From: Rhinopithecus roxellana | Taxonomy: Eukaryota > Chordata > Mammalia > Primates > Cercopithecidae | Assembly (NCBI RefSeq): GCF_007565055.1 | Contig: NC_044549.1 | Coordinates: 66,430,882-66,494,881, forward strand | DNA: 64,000 nt | Reading direction: 5' to 3' | In this document: positions 44,414 to 53,346 of the stretch, piece by piece | How the letters are laid out: each line of letters starts with the position of its first letter | Numbering within the stretch: the first letter of the stretch is position 1 | Program-made: the position numbers and the translations under genes | The notes under the pieces: model-generated | Databases searched by the model: none | Told to the model about the DNA's origin: nothing | Seen by the model: only the letters and a program-made list of their open reading frames with translations

Positions 44414-45046
44414 TCTTTTTAATCTTAAAGAGTACTAACATGCAATAATAAAACATGGAATACAACTCTCTGATAGAAGTAACTATACAGGCAAATAAAA
44501 ATACTCAAGTATTCTAATTGGTGTGTAAACCATTCATATCTTTGTAATGAAGGGTAAAATATTATAAAAAATAATAACTTCACCAATGTCTAAAGATATA
44601 CGCATTGTAAAAAGATGTAAATTGAGACATCAAAAAGTCAAAATGTCACAGGATCATTCAGGTGTTGTTTTGCCAACTGGAAACCTCTGTGACTGGTGGC
44701 ACCTCTCCTTTAGATTTGCTCAGACTCACTGGGCTCATTCTGCCCACTTGGCCCAGCAGGCTGCATTTGACTAATGGTAGTGGCCTGATCCCACATCTGC
44801 CAAGGGACAGTCAGGTGCAGAGAAACAAGGGATGTGTGAGTTAGTGAGCAGTGTCCAGCCACTGTGCACAGCCAGGAATGTCAGCTGCTGCAGTGGGGTG
44901 GGCAGCTCCAGGTGCCAGCATAGGTGCTGGCTCTGTGTGAGGCTGCATCTGGACCAGCTGTACCACAAGCAGCTTCCACTGCAGGCACCAGTGTCTACAC
45001 AAGGGGAACACAGTGATGTCTGAAAGTTCAGAGATACCAGGAACTT

Positions 45047-45480
45047 CAGAGCATCAAAGAGGGCGTTACAGCATGTCACAGCTCTGGTTCATGGAGTCCC
45101 GAGGTCTGGGCTCCCAAAAGCGCTACAGCACTCCTCTCCTTATCATCAGCAGTGTGGTGAGTGGGGGATGTGTTTTCAGACCATTTGTGTTACAGCTTCT
45201 TCCAGTCCTGCTGTCCCACTCTGGCCCATGGACCCTGGGTTAGCCCAGACCCGCCACTGATTCCTGTTATGTGGGGCAGCTGCCTAGCACCAGTGGAGGG
45301 CAGGAGGGCTATAGTGTTTCAGCAGCTCTGATTTGGGGAATCTTGAGGTCTGAGTCCCCAAAAGGGTTGCCATTCTTTACTCCCACAGTCAGAGAGTGTG
45401 TCACTGCCTGCAGCTCAGAGAGCCGGCCAGGAGCATGTTACAGCTGCTTTTGCTTCTGTTGTTCAGCAGGTCCCAAGTTC
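45047..45480 (-). repeat. Tandem duplication of about 245 bp inside the ERV1 LTR
   Basis: CAGCTCTGGTTCATGGAGTC with GAGGTCTGGGCTCCCAAAAG (about 45079-45120) recurs as CAGCTCTGATTTGGGGAATC with GAGGTCTGAGTCCCCAAAAG (about 45322-45364). TGTTACAGCTTCTTCCAGTC (45188) recurs as TGTTACAGCTGCTTTTGC (45436). The shift is about 243-248 bp throughout. Confidence 0.7.
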
Positions 45481-45811
45481 TTATCCTGTATCCAGAAGAA
45501 TGAGGTTATGTGAACAATTGTATAGTGCGCAAGGCAAGGAGGAGTTTTACTGAGTGACAGAACTGTTCTTAGCAGACTCAAAGTGGGTAGCTCCTTTCCA
45601 CAGACAGGTCGTCCTGATGAGTGTCTGAGTCTGGCAGAGTCTGGTGTTTTTATGTGCTTGGAATGGAGGAAGTGCATGCTGACTCTCCACAAGTGCCATG
45701 GGTGTGCCTGGAAAAAGCACCACTTGGCAAAAAGGCATCAGTGAAGTTCTCAGTTCGGGTGGCAGACTCCACCCAGAACTAAATATAAACATCTGGGTAC
45801 AGGAAGATCAA

Positions 45812-45889
45812 GCTCCCTTTCATATATACATCCATCCTGTTAGTCCTGTCTTCTAGATAGGACTGTGGATATATATATTAAAGGGAGTT
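45812..45889. repeat. Imperfect foldback (inverted repeat) at the LTR junction
   Basis: GCTCCCTTTCATATATACATCC with GTTAGTCCTGTCTTCTAG on the left is mirrored by TAGATAGGACTGTGG and ATATATATTAAAGGGAG on the right. Arms of about 35-38 bases meet at TCTAGA. Both arms resemble the same MLT2 3' end in opposite orientation. Confidence 0.75.
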
Positions 45890-46353
45890 TATTAAGGAGT
45901 ATTGACTCACATGATCACAATGTGAAGTTCCACAACAGGCCAGGCTGAGGAGCAAGGAAGTCAGTCTAAGTCCCCAAACCTCAAAAGTAGAGAAGCCAAA
46001 TTTGGAGCCTTCAGTCTGTGGCTGAAGCCCCGAGAGTCCCTGGCAAACCACTGGTGTAAGTCTGAGTCCAAAAGCCGAAGGATTTGGAGTCCAATGTTTG
46101 AGGGCAGGAAGCATGAGAGTAAGATGGGGGCCAGAAGACTCAGCTAGTCTAGTCCTTCCATGTTTCTCCATCTGCTTTTATCCCAGCTGCAGCTGATTAG
46201 ATGGTGGCCACCCAGATTGAAGGTGGGTCTGCCTCACCCAGTCCACTGACTCAGTGATTAATCTCCTTTGGTAACATCCTCAGAGATACACCTAGGGAAA
46301 ATACTCTGTGTCCTTCAATTCAGTCAAGTTGGCACTCAATATTAACCATCACA
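45850..46353 (-). mobile_element. MLT2-like (ERVL) LTR nested in the ERV1 LTR
   Basis: In reverse complement: AAAGGGAGTTTATTAAGGAG, TGACTCACATGATCACAATG, CCAGGCTGAGGAGCAAGG, AAACCACTGGTGTAAGTC, TTGGAGTCCAATGTTTGAGGG, GTCCACTGACTCAGTGATTAATC, then CAGTCAAGTTGGCACTC and a terminal ATTAACCATCACA. The 5' terminus (TGTGATGG on the minus strand) is intact; the other end runs into the foldback. This is a class III (HERV-L type) LTR. Confidence 0.72.
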
Positions 46354-48730
46354 TGCCCCTTCCTGTCTAAGAACCTGTCTGCCTTCTGCCACCAATAACA
46401 TGCTGTCCACAGCACTCAGGCTGTCTGTGCTAGCGGAACCTGTAGGTTTTCACCAAGCTGCCCTCACTGCCACCCCAGCCTTCCTCCTTCAGCTCATTGG
46501 CACCCAAAGTTTCAGAGGGGGCTGAGGCATTGGTGTGCTAGTGTGTCAACACCACCCTGAGCGTGCGCACATCCAGCTGGGTCGTGACAGTGAGTGGGAT
46601 TGGCTACGTCTTTGCTGCGCATCACAGTGGGTACCGGGAGCAGAGAGAAACCAGGGAGTGGGAGCAGGCACTTCTGAGCCTTCAAGAACTGGAGGCATCT
46701 TAGGCCCCAGAGAGTACAGGGATCCATGGGTTCAGAGCAATGGCTGGGAGGCTGCAGCTGTATCTGGGAGCATGGGCTCCTGCCCCATCAACTCAGTAGG
46801 GTGCAGGGCTCGCACTGTAATCACCTGTTCCTGGTCACAGCCAACTGCAAGAAGCATTCAGCTCCAGGTGCCCTCCCCCACTGCAGCTGGTATCCCTACA
46901 GTGGCCACTCCAGATGAGCCACTGCCACCATCAAAAATGTGGAAACTGGATGGAATTAAAATATAGACAGTTTTAGTTTTCCTTTTCTTTAAAATCAAAG
47001 TTAAGTTGTCAATAGTTTAAAATAACTTATTATACTATAAGATGTAGAATATTTTCTGTAAGTCTGATAGCAAACACAAAGCAAAAACCTATTGTGGATG
47101 CACTAAAAATAAAAAAGCAAGAAAGGACAGCGCTACCAGAATAAAATCACACAACCACAGAAAGACAGGAAGAAAGGAAGAGAGGAGCTACAAAACAACC
47201 AGAAAGCAAGTGACAAAATGGAAATATTAATTATTTACCTATCAATAATAACCTTGAATGTACATGGACGAAATTCTCCATATAAAAGACAAAAGATGGC
47301 TGACCTCATATAAAAGAAGACCCAACTATATGCTGCTGAAGAAGAAGCCATTTTACCCATAAAGACATGACAGACTGAAAGTAGAGATGGAAAAGGTTAT
47401 CTCATACCAATGGAAACCAAAAAAGAACAGGAGTAACTATACTTCTATCAGATGCACTAGGCTTTAAGTGAAAAATGAACTATAAGGACCAAGAAGGACA
47501 TTATATAATGATAAATGTGTTGATACAGAAAAATAATATAACAATTATAAATATGTATTTAGCCAACACTGAAGCACGTAAGTATATAAGGCAAATATAA
47601 ACAGACCTAAAGGGAGAGATTGACTGCAATGCAGTAACAGTAGGAGACTTCAACACTTCACTTTCAGCACTGGACAGATCATCCAGACAGAAAATCAACA
47701 AATAAATACTGCAGTTAAACTTTACCCTGGGATAAATGAATCTAACAGACATTTACAGAACATTCCACTCAACAGCTGCAGAATACACATTTCTCTTAAT
47801 AGCCATGAAATGTTTTTCAGGATAGGCTATACATTATGCCACAAGATACATCTTAGCAATTTTAAAATTTAAATTATAACAAATATCACTTCTGACCAAA
47901 GTGGAACACAACTAGAAATCAATAGGGAGAAACTTTGGAAACTGTGCAAATACCTGGAAATTGCACAACATGCTGATGAATAGCCAATGTGTCAATAATA
48001 AAATTAAAAATGAAATTAAAAAAATTATTGAGACAAATCAAAGCGAAAACACATGTAGCAAACCCATGGGAAAAGCAGTTCTCAGAAGAAAGTTTATAGC
48101 AATAAATACCTACATCAAAGAAGTTGAAAAAGCCCCAGTAAACAGCGTAACATTATACCTCAAAGAACTAGAAAAACAATATACAATATAAACCCAAAAT
48201 AAGTAGAAGGAAAGAAATAATTATTAGAGCAGAAATAAAGAAAATATAGACTAAATAAAACAACACAAAAAATCAATGAAACCAAGAGCCAGTTTTCTGA
48301 AAAGATAAACAAAATTGGCAGACCTCTAAACTGACTAAGGGAAAATAAAGAAAATTCAAATAAATATACTCAGAGATGAAAATGAAGACATAACAACTAA
48401 TACTACAGAAATACAAAAGATTATAAGACATTACTATGAAAAACTATATGCCAACAAGTGGGAAAACCTGGAAGAAATAAATAAGTTTCTGGACACATAT
48501 AACTGACCAAGATTGACTTATGAAGAAAAGGAAAACCTGAACAGACCAATAACAAGTAACAGGATCAACACACTAATAAAAATGTTCACATGAAGCAAAA
48601 GCCCAAGACCTGGAGGCTTCTCTGCTGTTCTACAAACATATAAAGAAGAACTATCACCAATTCTACTTAAACTATTAAAAAAAAAAAAAAAACTGAAGAG
48701 GAGGGAATATTTCCAAACTTATTCTGTGAT

Positions 48731-48840
48731 AAAGGAGCCTCCCCAGCCATGTGGAACTGTCAGTCTATTAAACCTCTTTCCTTTATAAATTACCCAGTTT
48801 CAGATATATCTTTATTAGTAAAATAAGAACAGACTAATAT
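48731..48840 (+). mobile_element. MaLR LTR 3' fragment (MST/THE1-like)
   Basis: GCCTCCCCAGCCATGTGGAAC, TTAAACCTCTTTCCTTTATAAATTACCC and AAGAACAGACTAATA are the last 110 or so bases of a MaLR LTR. The 5' part of the LTR and about 0.3 kb of adjoining L1 ORF2 are missing. Confidence 0.85.
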
Positions 48841-50054
48841 AACATCCCTACATGAAAAAAACTCAACAAACTGGGTATAGAAGGAGCATACCTCTATACA
48901 ATAAATGCTATATATGACAAACCCACAGCTAATATCATTCTGAAGTGAGAAAAGTTGAAAGCTTTTCCTCTAAGATCTAGAACAAAACAAGGAAGCCCAC
49001 TTTTACCACTTTAACTCAACATTGTTCTGATAGTTCTAGCCAGACCAATTAGAAAAGAGAAATAAACAAAAGACATCCATATTGGAGAGAAGAAAGTCAA
49101 ATTGTCCCTGTTTGCAGATGGCATAATCATATAAAGAGGGAACACTAAATATTCCACCAAAACCTGTTAGAATTAGTAAATGAATTTGGTAAAATTGGAG
49201 GATACAAAATAAACACACAAAAATCATTAGCATTACTATTTGCAAATAGTGGACTATCTGAAAAAGAAACCAAGAAAACAATTCCATTACAATAGCTACA
49301 GAATAAAAATAAAAATACCTAGGAAAAAAACTTTACCAAGAAGGAAAACATTCTCTATGCTGAAAACTATAAAATCTTTATGAAGGGAATTGAAGAGGAC
49401 ACAAATAAATGAAAAGATATTCTATACTTACGTATTGGAAGAATTAATATTGTTAAAATGTCCATATACCTCAGAGTGATTTACAGATTCAGTGTAATTC
49501 CTATCAAAACACTAATGACTTTCTTCACAGAAATAGGGCAATCTTAAACTTCACATCAAAATACAAAAAGAAACCCTCAGATAGCCAAAGCAATCTTGAG
49601 AAAAACTACAAAGCTAAAGACATCACACTACCTGACTTCTAAATATACTACAAAGCTATAGTAACCAACATAGCATGGTACTAGCTTAAAAACAGACATA
49701 TAGACTAATGGAACAGAATAGACTACCCAGAAATAAATCCATGCATTTACAGCCGACTAAGAACATACACTGCAAAAAGGCTAGTCTTTTCAATAAATTG
49801 TGCTTGGAAAACCTGTTATCCGCATGCAGAAGAATGAAACTAGTCCCTTGTCTCTCAAAATATACAAAATCATCTCTAAATGGATTAAAGACTTAAATGT
49901 AACACCCAAAACTATGGAACTATTAAATGAAAACATAGGGGAAACACTTCATAAAATTGGACTGGGAAATGGTTTTTGGAGTAAGATCTCAAAAGCATGA
50001 GTAATAAAAGAAAAAATAGACAAATGGGATTATATTGGATGAAAGAGCTTCTGC

Positions 50055-50059
<5 letters not shown>

Positions 50060-50089
<30 letters not shown>
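50060..50089 (+). repeat. A30 homopolymer inside L1 ORF2
   Basis: It replaces the short A-run of the L1 phrase CACAGCAAAAGAAAC. This is not a transposon tail, because L1 sequence continues on both sides. Confidence 0.95.
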
Positions 50090-50091
<2 letters not shown>

Positions 50092-50776
50092 TTAATAGAG
50101 ACAACCTACAGAATGGGAGAAACTGTTTACAAATGACATCTGACAAGCGGTAAATATCCAGAGCAAATAAGGACCTTAAACAACTCATAAGAAACATTCC
50201 CACAATTAATACAGTTATAAAACAAGCAAAAGACCTGAGTACATCTTTTGTATATCTTGAAGAAAGCATGCAAATGCCCAATAAGTTGATTTTAAAAATC
50301 CTCAACATCAGTACTCATCAGGAAAATGCAAATTAAAACCACGATGTTAACTCACTCCAGTTAAAATGGCTATTACCAAAAAGAGAAAAAGTAACAAATG
50401 CAGGATGAGGACATGGAGAAAGGGAAGCTCTTATGCACTGTTGGTGGGAATGTAAATTAGTACTGTTGTCATAGAAAACAGCATAGGGGTTCCCCAAAAA
50501 CTAAAAAGAGAACTACCAGATGCTCTAGCAATCCCATTATTAGGTATGTATTCAAAGGAAATGAAATCAGTATGTCAAAGAGATTGGTGCAGTCACATTT
50601 ATTGCAGCACTATTTACAATAGACAAAATATGGAATCAACTTAAATGCCCATCTACAGATGAATATTGACGCAGTATGGATGAATCTGGAGGATACTATG
50701 TTAAGTGAAATAAGCAAGACACAGACAAACACTGCATGATCTCATTCATATGTGAAGTCTAAGAAAGTTGTTTTCA

Positions 50777-51056
50777 ATCCCAGCACTTTGGGAGGCCGAG
50801 ACGGGCGGATCACAAGGTCAGGAGTTCGAGACCATCCTGGCTAACACAGTGAAACCCCCGTCTCTACTAAAAAATACAAAAAAAGCTAGCCGGGCGAGGT
50901 GGCGGGCGCCTGTAGTCCCAGCTACTCGGGAGGCTGAGGCAGGAGAATGGCGTAAACCCGGGAGGCGGAGCTTGCAGTGAGCTGAGATCCGGCCACTGCA
51001 CTCCAGCCCGGGCGACAGAGCGAGACTCCATCTCAAAAAAAAAAAAAAAAGAAAGA
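50777..51056 (+). mobile_element. Young Alu, Old World monkey type, slightly 5'-truncated
   Basis: It starts at ATCCCAGCACTTTGGG and keeps most CpGs. It carries GGCGTAAACCCGGG and GATCCGGCCACTGC, and ends in A16 plus GAAA units. AAGAAAGTTGTTTTCA at 50761-50776 and 51057-51072 is a perfect 16-bp target duplication. It lies in the 3'UTR of the old L1MA. Confidence 0.95.
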
Positions 51057-51273
51057 AAGAAAGTTGTTTTCATAGAGGCAGAGAGTAGAATAGTGGTTAC
51101 CAGAGGCTGGGGAGGGTAGGGAGTTGAAGAGTACTGGGAGAGGTTGATCAATGTGTACAAAGTTACAGTGAGACCGGAATAATTAGTTCTGGTGTTCTAT
51201 TACATAATAGGATGACTATAGCATAAACAATGTAGTTATATTTCAAGGTATATTTCAAGATAGCTAGAAAAAA

Positions 51274-51475
51274 TTTTTTTGAGACAGGGTCTTGCTCTGT
51301 CGTCCAGGCTGGAATGCAGTGACACGATCCCAGCTCACTGCAGCCTCAAATTCCTGGCTCAAGAGGTCCACCTGCCTCAGTATCCCAAGTAGCTGGGACT
51401 CGAGGTATGTACCACTACACCTGGCTAATTTTTCACTTATCATAGAGATAAGGTATCACTGTGTTGTCCATGTTG
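51274..51475 (-). mobile_element. Old Alu, AluJ-like, 5'-truncated
   Basis: A T tract is followed by GAGACAGGGTCTTGCTCTGTC, GCAGCCTCAAATTCCTGGCTC and TAGCTGGGACTCGAGG. It ends early at GTATCACTGTGTTGTCC, so about one third of the element (the 5' part of the left arm) is missing. L1 3'UTR sequence resumes after it. Confidence 0.85.
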
Positions 51476-51650
51476 AAGAGAAGATTTTGAATGTTATCAC
51501 CACAAAGAAATGATAAATGATTAAAGTGATGAATATGGCCATTATTCTGATTTAATCACTCTACAATGTATGCATGCATTGATTCCTCACACTCCACCAC
51601 ATAAACATGTACAATTATCTTGTGTCAGTTATAAATTTAAAAATTAACAA

Positions 51651-51974
51651 ACAAAAGACACACTGTTTAGAGTGTGAAAGCTGAAACAAGAAGGCAGATA
51701 ATTCCCTTGTTTGATCTCAGCTAGGAACCTGTGCATCAGGTGATTCAAATATTTGCCTCTTCCTGCATGTCATAAATGATCACAAAAGCATTGCAAGTCT
51801 GATTTGGGGATTACAAATAAATGTTAGCAAGTAGGAGAATTGGCAAACAAGGAATTCACAAACAGTAAAGATCTACTTTATATATTTATGGTTTTCTATA
51901 TTTTTCTTTATTTGACATTGTTACATATTTAAAACAAGAGAATCACATTAAAGCTTAGGGTCAGCAAGTCACCT
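51651..51974. other. Unassigned sequence
   Basis: No recognised repeat or ORF. Confidence 0.5.
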
Positions 51975-52270
51975 TGACCACAGGTTCTATGTGGTTCTTT
52001 ATTGCTTAAGAGTTTTACACTGTGGCTCTCCAGTCAGAAAGATTTGTGTAAATTTCAACTCCAAAACTTATCTGCTGCCTCACCTTGGGAAATTCTGTAA
52101 CATTGCTAAATCTGCTTCTTCATCAAAAAAAAAAAAAAAAAAAAAAAAAAAAACAAAAACAGGGATCATATCAGTATTTTGTCCTGCTGATTAAGTAAAA
52201 TAATACATGGAAGATACTCAGTACACTGCCTGATAATAGTCCATAACAAATGTTAGTTATTATTACCATT
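51975..52270 (+). mobile_element. MIR SINE containing an A29 run
   Basis: GAGTTTTACACTGTGGCTCTCC, TCAACTCCAAAACTTATCTGC, CTCACCTTGGGAAATTCTG, CTAAATCTGCTTCTTCATC and CAGTACACTGCCTGATAATAG follow the whole MIR in the sense direction. Where the family reads CATCTGTAAAATGGGG, this copy has CATC followed by 29 A residues (52125-52153). Confidence 0.75.
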
Positions 52271-52614
52271 CATTTACTTATGGTCTCTAACTGTCAAGCA
52301 TGCATGTTTCTTTTCTTAATAGATGGTAGGTTTTTTGACAGCATGAAAAATATCAAGGATTTTGGTCCTCCCCTTGATTAATTCATTAATATAGTGTTGA
52401 GTTTCACACAACCTGCACTTTTGACCTTTTGTCTAGAATAATTCTTTGTTATGGGAACTCAAATGTGCATTGTAAAAATAGAAGCCGGTAATACTCTCTT
52501 TCTTCCAAGTTGCAAAACCCTAAAATACCTTTAGCGATTGGCATTTGCCTCTGGGGATGAGGTGTACAACAGCCTTTGGCTGACAACTGTTGATATATTG
52601 GTATACATGTAGTT

Positions 52615-52973
52615 AGTTTTTTTCTCTTTTTCTTTTCTTTCCCTTACTTTTCTTTCTTTCCTTTTTTTTTTTTTTTTTTTTTTTTTTTGAGGCAGGGTCT
52701 TGTTCTGCAACCCAGGCTGGAGTGTAGTGGCACAATCTTGGCTCACTGAAGTCTCTTCAAACCCCTGTGCATTGCATAGGGGATCCTCCCACCTTAGCCT
52801 CCCAAGTAGCTGGGACTACAGATGCACACTCCCATTCCTGACTAATTTCTAATTTTTTTTTGTAGAGACGAGGTGTCACTATGTTGCCCAGGCTTATCTC
52901 AAATTCCTGGGTTCAACAGACTCTCCTTTCTCAGCCTCTCAAAGTGCTGAGATTATAGGCATGAGCCGCTGCA
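52615..52973 (-). mobile_element. Old Alu, AluJ-like, with long pyrimidine tract
   Basis: TTTTTTGAGGCAGGGTCTTG, GTCTATTTC-type drift and GAGTGTAGTGGCACAATCTTGG indicate an AluJ in reverse complement. About 70 bp of interrupted T/C tract (52615-52687) precedes it and is the aged A tail of the sense strand. It ends GCATGAGCCGCTGCAT. Confidence 0.88.
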
Positions 52974-53346
52974 TTAGTCAGTTAGTGTTTAATAAATATT
53001 TGTTAAATCAGTCTAAGAAAACTGGATTAGAGACCTGTCATTGTTAGAATATTTCACATTCCTCGTGAGATATGTTCACTGGTGGATACTACTTCTTTTC
53101 TAGAGATAAAAAAGGAAAATACTTACGAATGTTGGAAAAGCTGTTTTCTGGTTTAAGCAGAATCGTTTTAGTAATGAGAATACAGTATATTAAAAATATT
53201 AAATGCATACCACATAAATACTAGCCCTTTTAAATAATTCTCTCAAATAATTCCCCCAAGAGAAATAAATTACTATGATTTTCAGAAAACTAGGGCTTAG
53301 GCTATTAAATAAGTTGCATAAGGTCACAAAGGTAATGTGTTTTCAA

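Larger units (their letters stand above)
44644..46933 (-). mobile_element. ERV1-class solo LTR, MER52-like, with a nested LTR
   Basis: On the minus strand it begins TGATGGTGGCAGTGG and ends CCTGTGACA, giving TG/CA ends. It is flanked by AAAA on both sides (44640-44643 and 46934-46937), a 4-bp target duplication typical of class I elements. Around 45450-45560 the minus strand carries an AGTAAA polyadenylation-like signal, then CTCCTCCTTGCC, CCTCATTCTTCTGG and CAGGATAAGAACTTGGGACC, an R/U5-like arrangement. Without the nested LTR it is about 1.8 kb. It has no internal genes. The family name is tentative. Confidence 0.7.
47218..50740 (+). pseudogene. L1MA ORF2 pseudogene
   Basis: It is recognisable from nucleotide landmarks: the endonuclease region (GTAGGAGACTTCAACACTTC, 47640), the reverse-transcriptase region (TTTGCAGATGGCATAATC, 49111, where the YADD/FADD box reads FADG), and the C-terminal region (CACTGTTGGTGGGAATGTAAAT, 50438). 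About 0.3 kb covering reverse-transcriptase motif A was lost where a MaLR LTR piece now lies. Open pieces such as 47961-48191 and 49800-50000 are short. An A30 run at 50060-50089 adds a further frame disruption. Confidence 0.8.
41990..51650 (+). mobile_element. Dismembered, near full-length L1MA-type retrotransposon
   Basis: L1 segments continue in order and orientation through five insertions. The 5'UTR is at 41990-43184, ORF1 at 43487-44643, inter-ORF and ORF2 at 46934-48730 and 48841-50760, and the 3'UTR at 51073-51650. The 3'UTR phrase TTTGAATGTTATCACCACAAAG and the tail TCAGTTATAAATTTAAAAATTAAC fit L1MA/L1MB. With inserts removed it totals about 6.4 kb. It is far older than the L1PA copies in the window, and its nested inserts are a relative clock. 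Confidence 0.85.

Noticed and set aside
46535..46966. A 143-codon plus-strand frame in a GC-richer region
   Set aside because: It lies antisense within the ERV1 LTR and runs over the LTR/L1 junction. No domain is visible.
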